Numbered from the stretch's first letter, positions 1 through 9,673 are shown. The stretch: 64,000 nt of DNA from Nocardioides ginsengisegetis (GCF_014138045.1 NZ_JACGXA010000001.1:3891001-3955000); one strand, 5' to 3'. Numbers and translations: made by a program. Notes: generated by a model from the letters alone, not told the origin.

Positions 1-1
1 C

Positions 2-805
2 GTAGTGGCGCTGCAGGGTGTGGATCTGGAGATCAAAGCTGGGGAGCGCGTGGCTTTCCTAGGGCCTAGTGGGTCGGGCAAGTCGACCTTGCTCACCCTC
101 CTCGGGGGCATCCAGCGCCCCAGTGCTGGGCGGATCTTCCTCGGCGATGACGAGATCTCCCGGATGAGTGAGCGCCGGCTGGCGCGACTGAGGTCGCGCC
201 GCGTGTCGACCATGCTCCAAGGCGCCACGCGCAACTTGTTGCCGCACACGACCGCCAGGTTGAACCTCAAGTTCGCGCGGCTGGGCATGGACGCGGCGGA
301 CCGAGACCACGCGATGCCGGAAACCGAGCTGCTCAGCCGTGTTGGGTTGGAAGGCCAGGCCGACCAGAAGGTCCACACCATGTCTGGCGGTCAACGCCAG
401 CGCCTGGCGCTGGCCTGTGCGCTGGCGACCTCGCCCCAGCTGCTGTTAGCAGATGAACCCACCAGCCAGCTCTCCCACGGCGATCGCGACCACGTTGTCG
501 GGCTGATCCACGAGCTCGGCGAGGACCTGGGTACGACGGTGGTGGTGGTGACCCACCAGGCGGAGGTGGCCACGTCGTTCGCGAGGACGGTGACCATGAA
601 GGGTGGCCGGGTGGGTTCTGAGGGACGCAACGGTTCTGAGTACGCCGTCATCGGCAACGAAGGAGTCATCCACCTGCCCGCGCACATGGTCGCGGAGTGG
701 TCGCCCGGAACTCTGGTCAGGATCGAGCAAGAGCAGCGCAGGATTGTTGTCTCGCACCCTGGTGACGAGCAGGTGGTTGCCCATCCGCACCCGGATGCCA
801 CGTGA
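2..805 (+). CDS. ABC transporter ATP-binding protein, LolD/MacB type (5' partial)
   Basis: Energises an export or lipoprotein-release type ABC transporter at the inner face of the membrane. The reading frame is open to the left edge, so the true start lies outside the window. Seen: Walker A GPSGSGKST (about residues 20-28), signature MSGGQRQRL, Walker B LLLADEPT and H-loop VVVTHQ. The last 50 or so residues (from SEYAVIGNEG to the end) look like a small AbrB/TOBE-type beta domain (GVIHLP ... PGTLVRIE) appended after the ATPase core. The stop overlaps the next GTG start by 4 bp. Together with the second ATPase and two FtsX permeases this suggests a heteromeric MacB-like exporter; the substrate is unknown. 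Confidence 0.88.
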   Translation, partial: VVALQGVDLEIKAGERVAFLGPSGSGKSTLLTLLGGIQRPSAGRIFLGDDEISRMSERRLARLRSRRVSTMLQGATRNLLPHTTARLNLKFARLGMDAADRDHAMPETELLSRVGLEGQADQKVHTMSGGQRQRLALACALATSPQLLLADEPTSQLSHGDRDHVVGLIHELGEDLGTTVVVVTHQAEVATSFARTVTMKGGRVGSEGRNGSEYAVIGNEGVIHLPAHMVAEWSPGTLVRIEQEQRRIVVSHPGDEQVVAHPHPDAT

Positions 806-1515
806 GCGCGCCCGACCTCGTCCTCAGGGACATCACCTACGAACGCGATCGCCTACTGCTTTCAGGCGTGTCCGTGATGTTTCCGGCGGGGCTGGTGACG
901 GCAGTGTCTGGTCCGAGCGGCTCCGGCAAGACCACGCTGCTCTCGGTCGCTGGCGGGCTGATCTGCCCGACCTCAGGGACCACCGACTACGCCGGGGCAT
1001 CGATGTGGCAGGGCGATGGTGACCCGCCTGCCGAGGTCGTCTTCGTGCTGCAGGTCTACGGGCTGGTGCCCGTCTTGTCCGCCAGGGAGAACGTGGCGTT
1101 GGCCCTGCGGGCCCGCGGCGTGCGAGTGAGCGAGGCCGATGACCGCGCGGAGTCCGCGCTGGAACGCTTCGACATTGCCGACCTCGGCGAACGCCAGGTC
1201 GAAGAGCTCTCGGGCGGGCAGATGCAGCGTGTTGCCTGCGCGCGTGCGTTCGTGGTGGCGGCACCAGTCCTGCTGGCCGATGAACCCACCAGCGAGCTCG
1301 ACGAGCGCAACCGCGACGTGGTGCTGCGCGAGCTGCGGGTCGAAGCCGCGCGCGGTGCGGTGGTGGTGGTCGCCACGCACGACCCAGCCGTGGTCGAGGC
1401 CAGCGACCGCCACGTCGTCATCGACGAGGGTCATCTGGCCCCGGCTCACGTGCCGACCGCGGGGGCTGATCCCCGTGACGGTCGCTGGTCCGACGGCGTG
1501 GGCTCGAGGCGATGA
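802..1515 (+). CDS. ABC transporter ATP-binding protein (LolD-type)
   Basis: Second ATPase of the exporter operon, 237 aa. Motifs: Walker A GPSGSGKTT near residue 36, signature LSGGQMQRV, Walker B VLLADEPTSELD, H-loop VATHD. The GTG start at 802 lies inside the TGA of the preceding gene (GTGA overlap), and its own stop overlaps the ATG of the permease gene by 4 bp, so translation is probably coupled. It differs clearly from the upstream ATPase and lacks that protein's C-terminal domain, so the pair probably forms a heterodimer; this is inference from the arrangement. Confidence 0.9.
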   Translation: MSAPDLVLRDITYERDRLLLSGVSVMFPAGLVTAVSGPSGSGKTTLLSVAGGLICPTSGTTDYAGASMWQGDGDPPAEVVFVLQVYGLVPVLSARENVALALRARGVRVSEADDRAESALERFDIADLGERQVEELSGGQMQRVACARAFVVAAPVLLADEPTSELDERNRDVVLRELRVEAARGAVVVVATHDPAVVEASDRHVVIDEGHLAPAHVPTAGADPRDGRWSDGVGSRR

Positions 1516-3821
1516 TCGGGGCGCTCCGCGACGGGATGCGGGCCCGCGCGGCCACGCATGCAGTGTTGGCGGCGGTGATGGTCGTCGCCGTGTCGGGACT
1601 CGTCGTGGTGCTGTCGTTCGCGCAGAGCGCCGGCACCTCGCGCTTGCTGGCACTTCCACTGGTGATGCTCGCGGTGATTGCCGTGCCTGCGTGTGGCAGC
1701 GAGCTGGCCGCGGCGCGTCGGGAGGAGCTCGGTCTGGCCCGGCTGCGTGGAGTCACCGGCGTACGGCTGCTGGGGCTGCTGGCGGCCGAGCCGCTCGTCA
1801 CCCTCAGCTTCGGGGCAGCCTTGGGACTGGGTCTCGGTTCCATCGCGACCCGGACGGCCGCACGCGCCTGGCTCCACGCATCCGTCGACCTCACCGTCAC
1901 GTCAACAGTCGTGGGGGTGATGTGCGTGATGGTGCTGATGCTCGGCGGCGTTGTGCTGGCCATGCTGCAGGCGCTGAGCGAGCCACTGCCCGAGCAGGTG
2001 AGCCCGGTTGCACGTCCACGACCCCCCAGCGTGCTGGGCCTCTTCGTGGAGGTCCTCATCATCGTGGCCGCGCTGGTGGCGGTCTATCGCAGCAGAGTGG
2101 CCCCGAACGGTGACTGGGTGACCTTTGCGGGTCCGGCGCTGGTCGGGCTGGCCGCGGGCCAGGTGGCGGTGTGGCTGGTGCGGGCCGTCGCCCGGTTCGC
2201 CGTCGGCGTCGATGGAGATGACCGGGTGGCGAGCTTCCTTGCGGCGCGGAGGCTGGCGCGTTCCGACGGTGTCGGCGGTGCGTTGAGGCTCGTGGTCGCA
2301 GCTGGCGTTGTGGCTGTGCTCGCGGCCACGGGCAGCTTGTCCGTCAATCGCTGGGTCGACGAGACAGCACGCATCGACGCCGGGGCACCCCTGGTCGTCG
2401 AGTTCGACGGTGACGCCCAGCAGCTGCTCGCCGCCACGCACGCGGTTGACCCCGACGGCCGCTGGCTGATGGCCGCGGTGCGCACCTTCGCCGACGACCG
2501 TGGCATCTCTCGACAGGTCTTTCTCGACTCTTCGCGGTACGACGCCGTCATCGGCAACTTCCTGGCAGGCACCCCTGCCTCGGAAGGCTCCCAGGCAGTC
2601 CGTGACTTGGCACGCCGCGTTGCCGAGAAGCCAGCCCTGCCGCGCAGCACGAGGGGTCGATGGTCGACAACCGTGACGGCAGGTGCGTTCAACCGAACGG
2701 CGGACGTGGCGCTGACTGCGGAGTATGTCGGAGCCAGGGGGGTGACCTTCAAGACCATCCGGCTGCGCATACCCCCGGGTGGGTCCCGCTCGGGCTCGGT
2801 GAGGCTCACAGGCTGCGGCGACGGCTGCCGTGTCAGTCGCCTGACGATCGCCGAGGGCAGGACGTGTACCCAGGTCGTGAAGGATCTGGGGCTGTGCGGT
2901 CGCCCCGACCTGAGGATCACCCACGCCGACTTTGGTGGGGTGAACCTGATCCGCCAGACCTGGCATCTCGAGGGGCGCGACGACGGCACAAGTCCAGGCA
3001 CCTACTCCGCTTCGCCCACTGCGCTGCTGGTGCACCCGAGTGTCGCCGGCCAGTCGACTCTGGTCCCGGATCAGTCGGCCTTCGCACTGCAGGTGCTGGC
3101 CAGCAGGGGCATGGCCTGGGACGGGAACCCCGTTGTCAAGACACCGGGTGGCGATGCGCGGCCGGCCGAGGTTGTCGGCGTGTACCCAGCGTTGCCTGTC
3201 GTCGTCACCGCGGGGACCGTGAGCGACCTCCCTCAGGCCCTCGAGGACTCCTCGCCAACCGTGCCTGCAGCCCAGTCCTTGGTGCTGGCTCGGACCGACA
3301 CCCCCTCGTCGGTGCTGGACGCCCTCGCGGCATTGGGTGGCGGGGAGCCGCGCACGGCGGGAAATGTGGCCGCACCTGTCATCGACGGTGCCCGGGTGAC
3401 CCAGGCCCGGGTGTACGCCCTGATGGCGGGCTGCTGCCTCCTGCTCGGCCCGCTCGCACTGGCGATCCCCGTCACGCGCCAGCGACGCGAACGTCGCGTC
3501 CAGGTCGCGATCTTGCGGCTGCTGCGGCTGCCCCCTGCCGTCATCGGACGCGCGACCGGAATCGAGCTCGCGCTTCTGGGCATCGTCGGTGGCGTCGGGG
3601 CTGGCGCCGCCGGGCTGGCTGCCGTGCTGCTCCTGCTCAGTCGACTCCCATTGATCGTCCAACCGGTCAACCAGATCCCCCTGGACACCGCCCCGCGGTG
3701 GGGGGCGGTCCTAGCGGTGGCCACATTCGTCGCGGTGTCGGTCCTGTTGGTCGGGGCGGCCACACGACGCACGGACGACCGACGCAGCTCGCCGTCCATC
3801 CTGCGTGAGGAGGGGCGCTGA
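1512..3821 (+). CDS. FtsX-like ABC transporter permease
   Basis: Integral membrane subunit of 769 aa. The N-terminal part is a run of hydrophobic segments (AVLAAVMVVAVSGLVVVL and others up to about residue 200). A large extracytoplasmic domain follows (about residues 270-620), containing Cys pairs (LTGCGDGCR, EGRTCTQVV, LGLCGRP) that could form disulfides. The C-terminal FtsX-type block has several helices and the motif QRRERRVQVAILRLL. Permeases of this size are typical of actinobacterial two-permease FtsX systems. The ATG at 1512 overlaps the preceding stop. The substrate cannot be read from the sequence. Confidence 0.85.
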   Translation: MIGALRDGMRARAATHAVLAAVMVVAVSGLVVVLSFAQSAGTSRLLALPLVMLAVIAVPACGSELAAARREELGLARLRGVTGVRLLGLLAAEPLVTLSFGAALGLGLGSIATRTAARAWLHASVDLTVTSTVVGVMCVMVLMLGGVVLAMLQALSEPLPEQVSPVARPRPPSVLGLFVEVLIIVAALVAVYRSRVAPNGDWVTFAGPALVGLAAGQVAVWLVRAVARFAVGVDGDDRVASFLAARRLARSDGVGGALRLVVAAGVVAVLAATGSLSVNRWVDETARIDAGAPLVVEFDGDAQQLLAATHAVDPDGRWLMAAVRTFADDRGISRQVFLDSSRYDAVIGNFLAGTPASEGSQAVRDLARRVAEKPALPRSTRGRWSTTVTAGAFNRTADVALTAEYVGARGVTFKTIRLRIPPGGSRSGSVRLTGCGDGCRVSRLTIAEGRTCTQVVKDLGLCGRPDLRITHADFGGVNLIRQTWHLEGRDDGTSPGTYSASPTALLVHPSVAGQSTLVPDQSAFALQVLASRGMAWDGNPVVKTPGGDARPAEVVGVYPALPVVVTAGTVSDLPQALEDSSPTVPAAQSLVLARTDTPSSVLDALAALGGGEPRTAGNVAAPVIDGARVTQARVYALMAGCCLLLGPLALAIPVTRQRRERRVQVAILRLLRLPPAVIGRATGIELALLGIVGGVGAGAAGLAAVLLLLSRLPLIVQPVNQIPLDTAPRWGAVLAVATFVAVSVLLVGAATRRTDDRRSSPSILREEGR

Positions 3822-6800
3822 TGAGGCTGCATTCGGACGGGATGGCGACGTTGCTGGCGCACGGACTACGCGCCCGGATGCTGCTGTCGGCGGGATCTGT
3901 CCTCCTGACCGCCCTCGCCGTCGCCTCCGCGGTGCTGGGCCCGGCGTTCTCCGTGGCCGTGACCAACTCCTATGCGGTGACCCGGCTGCGGGAGTCGCCC
4001 AACCAGCTGACGGGTCTCAGCTGGGAGTTCCGGCTCGCAGCGACGTTTGCTGGGCGCCCGACCAAGGCTGTGCGCCGCGCCGTGGCCGCCATCGAGCCCC
4101 GGATCCCGACCGACCACCTGCCGCCGAGCGTGCAGCTCGAGTCCAATCGGATCCGGGTGCCGGGTCACGTCGGCGAAGTGCTGCTCCTGGCCAAGGACGG
4201 AGCGTGCGATCACCTGGTGGTGACGGGTCGTTGCCCGAACACCGACGGTGAGGCCCTGATGCTTGAGAGCGATGCCTCCGAGGACGGTGTCAGGATCGGC
4301 GACCAGGTCTCCTACGGTGCGCCGATCGGCACGTTGCGACTCGTCGGCACGTATGTGCTGCCTCACCCGGGCCAAGGCGCCGCAGGCAGTCGAACCGCGG
4401 GCTACTGGTTCGACCTGGAGCGGCTCTCCTCCAGGCCCTGGTCGTACAACAGCTACACGAACGCGCTGGAACCGCGGCGGCCGGCGCCCTACGTCGTCAC
4501 GGCAGCCACGTTCGAGCGCCTCCCCGTCAAGCAGTGGCTCGTGCGGGCAGACAGCCGCCTCGACGTACCTGTCGACCTGACTCCCGACGATGTTGCTGCT
4601 CTGGAGGCTCGCCGGACTGTCGCGGCGACAGATCCGGAACGGCTGTCCGACGGGGTCCTGACGGAGGTCTCGCTCAACGACCTCTCGGCCATCGCAGTCG
4701 ACGTCGAGAAGGAGCGCCGTACCGCGGAGTCCTCGATCGCCCCGGCCGTGCTGTCGCTGGTGCTGGTCGCACTGACCCTGTTGCTGCGGTTGCTGCTCGC
4801 GGCCGGCGACTTGCGTCTGCCGGAGTTGGCCCTCGGCTCCCTGCGCGGCCTGTCCACGCGGCGCTTGTGGGCGCTCGGCCTGTCCGAACCGCTGGCCCTG
4901 CTCGCCCTGTCCGCACCCGTCGGCATCGGTCTCGGGACGGGGTTGTCGAGACTCCTGGTCAACCTGTGGCTGGTGCCCGGACTCCCACTGCGCGTGCCGT
5001 GGCAGAGCTGGGTCAGCGTGGCGTTCGTCCTCCTTGCCGCCGGGGCCGTGTCGGTCACCGCCGCGAGCATGGTGCTGCGGCGGTCATTGTCGTCGCAGCT
5101 CGCGGGAGTCAAGCGGCCCGGGCACACCAGCCGCTCGACGCTGCTGGCGTCCCTGATCCTGGTGGCGCTCGCCGCCGTGGTGACGCTCTCGAAGCTGAGC
5201 GGGGACGGCAGAGGCGCCATGGACCTGACAGACCTGGTGCTCCCGGTCCTGCTGGCCCTCGTTGCCGGCCTCGCGGCAACACGAGGCACCGCGACCGTGG
5301 CCCGATGGCGCGCGCGACGCCGCAGGTCCGGGTCACTAGCCGGCTTCGTCGCAGTTCGAGCCATCGCGCGGCGACGCGAGGGCACCCTCGTGATCCTGCC
5401 GCTCGCCGTCGCCGTCGCGGTGTGTGTCTTCGGTGCCGGTGTCTTCGGTGTCTCCTCGGCCTGGCGGACCTCGGTGGCGGCCACCCAAGCACCCGCGGCA
5501 ACCGTGTGGAGCACTGAGCTACCCATGTCACGCGCGGTCGACCTGACCCGCGAGCTGGACCCCCATGGTCACTGGCTGATGGCCGCGGCCACCCTGACGG
5601 CCGTTGACGGCGACTACGTCGTCGCGGACACGCCCCGCCTCGCCCAGGTCGGCATCTGGCCGGCACAGTGGACTCCGGGGCGCTCGGTCGGCGACGTAGT
5701 CCACGACCTCGCGCCGGGACCCGTCCCACTGGTCACGGGCCGCGAAATCTCACTCACCCTCGAGTCGCCGCCCGGGGAAGACGGTTTGGCCATACAGCTC
5801 CGATTGCGGCCCCGTGACTTCGCCGCGCGTGAGGTCTATCTGGGGCCCTACGGCACCGGAACCACCACGCGAACCAAAGCCGTGCCGTGCGCCAGAGACT
5901 GTTATGTGGAGGGCATGGTCCTAGCTGGCCCCGCCGGCCTCCCCGCCGACCTCCACGGACGGTTCGTGCTGGGGCCGCTTGTGATGGACAACGTCGAAGT
6001 ACCTCAGGTGTTGACCGACGGCGGCTGGGTCCCGTCACCCGTCGACGATGGCGTGCAATCACTGGCTGGACTGAGACACCAGACGGGTCGCCTTCTCCTG
6101 GACACCGACTCTGGTGACCGCCCGGGCCTCGCCCGCCTCGCCACCGGTGACCTTCCCTCCGAGCGCCCGATTCTCCTGGGGCGCGCCGCGGGGAAGCTGG
6201 GCACCACGCCGCTCGGTGCCGCCGTCTCCGCCACGGGAGGGCCCCCGGCCGTCGCAGCATTCGCCACCTCCGAGAGCCTGCCGTTCCTCGGGCCCCGCGG
6301 TGGGCTCATCGATTACACGATGCTGAGCAACAACCGGTCCGTGAACGAACAGAACTGGCAAGTCCGCGTGCTGGCCGACGCCGACACTCCCAAGGCCATC
6401 TCCTCGGCGCTCGCCGAACGCGGTCTCTACATCGAGACCACGTTCGACGAAGTGCACGACAGGCTCGAGGGAACTGCCTATGCCCTCGCTCTCCGCCTGT
6501 ACGCCGTGGCTGCCGCGCTCGTCCTGATCATGGCGCTCGCCAGCCTCGCCATCAGCACCGCGGTCCAGCTGCCCGCGCGCCGGATGGACGCCGCAGCCTT
6601 GCGGGTGGTCGGCGTCAGTCGCCGGGCCGTGATGTCGGCAACCGCGCGCGAGCTGGCTGCTGTCCTGGGAGCCGCCGCCCTGGCGGGGATGGCCGCGGGA
6701 TCCTTGGCTCAGTACGTCGTCCTACGGACCATCACCGTGGGTCATGTCGACTCGGTGACTTCGCCCCGCCTGATCGCGATCATCGACGTCCGCGAGCTCT

Positions 6801-6910
6801 TGCTCTTCGGCCTCGTCGCTGCGGCGGTCCTAACGGTCGCGGCGCTCGGCAGTGCTGCCCTGACTGTCCAGGGAGCGCGCGGCGCCACCCTGCGCGAACG
6901 AGGACGCTGA
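3821..6910 (+). CDS. FtsX-like ABC transporter permease (large)
   Basis: Second permease, 1029 aa, starting on the last base of the preceding TGA. An N-terminal transmembrane helix is followed by an extracytoplasmic domain (about 40-300), a FtsX helix bundle with SLRGLSTRRLWALGLSEP, a second extracytoplasmic domain (about 560-860) and a second FtsX bundle with RVVGVSRRAVMS. This double FtsX layout is the MacB/LolCE-like architecture found in many Actinobacteria. It probably pairs with the 769 aa permease and the two upstream ATPases. No peptidase or maturation gene is adjacent, so it is not obviously a lantibiotic exporter. Confidence 0.85.
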   Translation: MRLHSDGMATLLAHGLRARMLLSAGSVLLTALAVASAVLGPAFSVAVTNSYAVTRLRESPNQLTGLSWEFRLAATFAGRPTKAVRRAVAAIEPRIPTDHLPPSVQLESNRIRVPGHVGEVLLLAKDGACDHLVVTGRCPNTDGEALMLESDASEDGVRIGDQVSYGAPIGTLRLVGTYVLPHPGQGAAGSRTAGYWFDLERLSSRPWSYNSYTNALEPRRPAPYVVTAATFERLPVKQWLVRADSRLDVPVDLTPDDVAALEARRTVAATDPERLSDGVLTEVSLNDLSAIAVDVEKERRTAESSIAPAVLSLVLVALTLLLRLLLAAGDLRLPELALGSLRGLSTRRLWALGLSEPLALLALSAPVGIGLGTGLSRLLVNLWLVPGLPLRVPWQSWVSVAFVLLAAGAVSVTAASMVLRRSLSSQLAGVKRPGHTSRSTLLASLILVALAAVVTLSKLSGDGRGAMDLTDLVLPVLLALVAGLAATRGTATVARWRARRRRSGSLAGFVAVRAIARRREGTLVILPLAVAVAVCVFGAGVFGVSSAWRTSVAATQAPAATVWSTELPMSRAVDLTRELDPHGHWLMAAATLTAVDGDYVVADTPRLAQVGIWPAQWTPGRSVGDVVHDLAPGPVPLVTGREISLTLESPPGEDGLAIQLRLRPRDFAAREVYLGPYGTGTTTRTKAVPCARDCYVEGMVLAGPAGLPADLHGRFVLGPLVMDNVEVPQVLTDGGWVPSPVDDGVQSLAGLRHQTGRLLLDTDSGDRPGLARLATGDLPSERPILLGRAAGKLGTTPLGAAVSATGGPPAVAAFATSESLPFLGPRGGLIDYTMLSNNRSVNEQNWQVRVLADADTPKAISSALAERGLYIETTFDEVHDRLEGTAYALALRLYAVAAALVLIMALASLAISTAVQLPARRMDAAALRVVGVSRRAVMSATARELAAVLGAAALAGMAAGSLAQYVVLRTITVGHVDSVTSPRLIAIIDVRELLLFGLVAAAVLTVAALGSAALTVQGARGATLRERGR

Positions 6911-6913
6911 GGT

Positions 6914-7696
6914 GTGTCTGCCTTGACCTTGAACTCGCCTCGTGGGCTCCGGTTGGACGAACTGTCCTATAGGTACCGGTCACGTGGGCCGTGGGTGCTT
7001 GACCAACTCACGTGCTCCGTCTCCTCGAGTGCCATCGCGGTGCTGGGCCCCAACGGGGCAGGGAAGTCCACCCTCTTTGGGGTGCTGTCGACCGTGCTTG
7101 AGCCGACCACCGGGTCGTTCGAGGTCGGCACCCACGGGGGGATGCGGGGAAGGGCCCCAGAAATCGACGTGTACCGCCGCGTCATCGGCGTCTTGCCGCA
7201 GGACTTCAATGCCTTGGGCGGCTACACCTGCAGGGAGTTCCTGGAGTACGTCGCGTGGCTGCGCAAGGTCCCGGCGCTCGCGACGGCAGCCCAAGTCAGC
7301 GAGGCTCTGCACGCCGTCGCTTTGGCCGAATCCTCGTCAAAGAGGGTCCGGGAACTCTCCGGCGGGATGCGCCGCCGCTTGGGCCTAGCACAGGCCCTGG
7401 TTTCTCGTCCTGAGCTGCTTCTGCTGGACGAGCCGACCGTCGGTCTGGATCCCGGCCAGCGATCGCAGTTCCTGACCCTCCTCAAGACTGTCACTCAAAC
7501 AGCGACAGTCTGCCTGGCCACCCACCTGGTTGAAGATGTCGCCCACTTCGCTGACCACGTAGTGCTTCTTGTTGGGGGGCGCTTGGGATTCGCGGGCACG
7601 ATTGAGGCCTTCTGTGGGGTGGGGCACCGCGAAGAAGTCAATGCCGCAGCCGTCGAGCGCGCCTACTTCGTCCATTCGGGAGCAGGGACGCCTTGA
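6914..7696 (+). CDS. ABC transporter ATP-binding protein (ABC-2/drug-resistance type)
   Basis: ATPase of 260 aa resembling the CcmA/DrrA class rather than the two LolD-type ATPases upstream. Walker A GPNGAGKST, a Q-loop region (VIGVLPQDF), signature LSGGMRRRLGLAQ, Walker B LLLLDEPTVGLD and H-loop LATHL are all present. The likely GTG start at 6914 follows the previous stop by 3 bp, and its stop overlaps the next gene by 4 bp. It probably powers the two following membrane proteins as a separate ABC-2-like exporter co-transcribed with the FtsX system. Confidence 0.87.
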   Translation: MSALTLNSPRGLRLDELSYRYRSRGPWVLDQLTCSVSSSAIAVLGPNGAGKSTLFGVLSTVLEPTTGSFEVGTHGGMRGRAPEIDVYRRVIGVLPQDFNALGGYTCREFLEYVAWLRKVPALATAAQVSEALHAVALAESSSKRVRELSGGMRRRLGLAQALVSRPELLLLDEPTVGLDPGQRSQFLTLLKTVTQTATVCLATHLVEDVAHFADHVVLLVGGRLGFAGTIEAFCGVGHREEVNAAAVERAYFVHSGAGTP

Positions 7697-8916
7697 CCTC
7701 ATGGACCAGAACGCAACGTCGCCTCCATCTCCTGATCGTGGAGGCGACCTCGGGTGTCACGTTCTCCTTCGGCGTTGTGATCAGCGCCGTGGCCCTTATG
7801 CTTGCTGCCGTCCTGTCGACGTCCGAGATGTTGCCGGGTTGGGCAGACCCGCTCAACCTCACCCTGACCTCATCCATGATCTTCGCGCCGATCTCCGGTG
7901 GCGCGGGCGTCATGGTGGCGGGGAGGCTCAAGCGCTCCGGAACATTGGCACTCGCCGCGACCGCCCCCCAAGGTCGTTGGCGAGCCCTCGGGCATGCGAC
8001 TTTGGCTGCGTACGTGTGGCTAGTCATCGGGTTCGCGCTCTTCTCCGGAGCCGTGCTGGCTATTGCGGACCGTTCCGGGCCACTCTCCCGCGCGATGTGG
8101 CTGCTTCCGACGCAGGGACTCATCTTGATCGCTGCTTGCTTGGTCATCGGGGTGGCGGTGGGTGCACGCACTACGTGGTTCCTGACCGGCCCCGTGTTGG
8201 CTTTGGCCATCTACGTGTCCTTGTTCCGCCTCGACGTCAGCGGGTCCCGACTGTCACCCGTATACACAGACATCTATTACCAGGTGTGGCTCGAACCCAA
8301 CGCTCGGCTCGTGATCGCTGTGTCCCTTGTCCTTCTTGCGACGGCAGCGGGGGTTGTCGGCTTCGCCCTGCACCTCTCCGGTTGGGGCTGCCAGACTGCA
8401 GCTGGTGTTACCGCTCTCGGGTGTCTGATCGTTGCCATCACGCAATTCCACTTCGCGGGCCCCGGAGACACCCAACTGCGCGCTGCAGCACCCGGCACCT
8501 GTGGAGCCCATGATGCGACTGAGCTCTGCGTCTGGCCCGAGGACGGACTACGGCTACGCCCCGCATTGAAGGCCCTGGTAGACGTCCAGCGGGCGTCAGC
8601 GAGCCTCATGCCACTGGCTCGCGTCTACTACGAAGTGGGCCTCATTCCGCCCTCAGACGGGGCCCGGCCGTTCCTGATGCCGGGATTCAGGGAGCGAGCG
8701 GGGTACGTCAATGCCGCGGTCCACGCCGCAGTGCCGGCTGGCTGCGACCGCGAGTCGGATCGGGCCCACATGGAGTTGTGGGCATTGATCAACGAACGAC
8801 TGAATCCTCGCTCTACGCTTCCCGAGCTCGGTGCCATCACGGTGGCCGATCGCCAAGTCGCAGCGCAACGTAAGTGGGCCAGTGAACGGCTGGTCATCTT
8901 GGCCCGGTGCCAGTGA
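7693..8916 (+). CDS. Polytopic membrane protein, probable ABC-2-like permease subunit
   Basis: 407 aa with at least six hydrophobic segments in the first 250 residues (for example VVISAVALMLAAVL, WLVIGFALFSGAVLA, LIAACLVIGVAVG). A hydrophilic C-terminal domain of about 150 residues follows (from QFHFAGPGDT on), with Cys residues (GTCGAHDATELCVW, AGCDRE) suggesting an extracytoplasmic disulfide domain. The family is not recognised. Start and stop overlap both neighbours, and it follows directly on an ABC ATPase, so a transporter role is inferred from context. Confidence 0.7.
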   Translation: MTSWTRTQRRLHLLIVEATSGVTFSFGVVISAVALMLAAVLSTSEMLPGWADPLNLTLTSSMIFAPISGGAGVMVAGRLKRSGTLALAATAPQGRWRALGHATLAAYVWLVIGFALFSGAVLAIADRSGPLSRAMWLLPTQGLILIAACLVIGVAVGARTTWFLTGPVLALAIYVSLFRLDVSGSRLSPVYTDIYYQVWLEPNARLVIAVSLVLLATAAGVVGFALHLSGWGCQTAAGVTALGCLIVAITQFHFAGPGDTQLRAAAPGTCGAHDATELCVWPEDGLRLRPALKALVDVQRASASLMPLARVYYEVGLIPPSDGARPFLMPGFRERAGYVNAAVHAAVPAGCDRESDRAHMELWALINERLNPRSTLPELGAITVADRQVAAQRKWASERLVILARCQ

Positions 8917-9563
8917 TGCGGACAGTCCGTGTTTGGAAGGTGCGCGCGTCCTGCCTGTGCGTCCACTATCGACGTGCCCGCACGCTCCTCCTCGGCTGGC
9001 ACATCCCTGCTGTGGGACTCGGCCTAGTGACCGTTGCCGCCTCCGGCGCGTTCTTGCCGCGTCTCCTGCACCTGCCGCAGATGACCAGCGGAGCCGAACT
9101 CGCCACCCCGATGGCCGTCATCGCCTCCTGGGGCGCCGCTCTGCTGGCCCTTGTGTCAGCACAAGAGCCCGCGCCGCCCGCACTCTTTGCAACCACACCC
9201 CGGACAGCTCACTTGTCGAACGTCGCCCGAGTACTTGTTGTCCTGGCTGTGGGCACTGCGCTCACCCAGGCAACCGCCCACGGTTCCGTCCTCGTCCCCC
9301 TTGCTGCAGGGGCCACCTTCGCCGGCGAGGGCCTGGCCTTGGCAGGACTAGCCGGACTACGCCTGGCTTGGCTGCTCCCGACATTTCACCTCTTGGCGTG
9401 CATCACCCTAGGAAACGTCAACCGCGCCCACGGGCTGGCCGTGTGGGCATGGCCTCTCGACCAATATCCGGGCCCCAGTCAGCTGGGTGCTTCGCTGGCC
9501 CTACTGGCAGTGGGAATCACGTATTGGTTTGGGTCTCTCAGGGTTGTCCGACTTGATTCATGA
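8916..9563 (+). CDS. Membrane protein, last gene of the ABC operon
   Basis: 215 aa with about five predicted membrane segments (VGLGLVTVAASGAFL, LATPMAVIASWGAALLALV, VLVVLAVGTALTQA, LGASLALLAVGITYWF). ATG 8916 overlaps the last base of the upstream TGA and was preferred over GTG 8907. The family is not recognised; it is probably the second membrane subunit of the transporter whose ATPase lies at 6914-7696. A palindrome and a hairpin follow its stop codon, consistent with the operon ending here. Confidence 0.65.
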   Translation: MRTVRVWKVRASCLCVHYRRARTLLLGWHIPAVGLGLVTVAASGAFLPRLLHLPQMTSGAELATPMAVIASWGAALLALVSAQEPAPPALFATTPRTAHLSNVARVLVVLAVGTALTQATAHGSVLVPLAAGATFAGEGLALAGLAGLRLAWLLPTFHLLACITLGNVNRAHGLAVWAWPLDQYPGPSQLGASLALLAVGITYWFGSLRVVRLDS

Positions 9564-9658
9564 CCTAGCAGCCAAGCCGTGCCGTCATCGCTGGGCGTAT
9601 CCCATCGACAGCCCCCCCCGTTGATGGCTCACTTCAAGGCCCCGGCGCCCACCGGACC

Positions 9659-9673
9659 TTCCGAAATTCGGAA
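9659..9673. repeat. Perfect 15 bp palindrome
   Basis: TTCCGAAATTCGGAA: 7 bp arms around a central A, in the 244 bp between the convergent genes ending at 9563 and 9808. It may be part of the operon's transcription end or a protein-binding site. No gene is visible in this gap. Confidence 0.45.
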
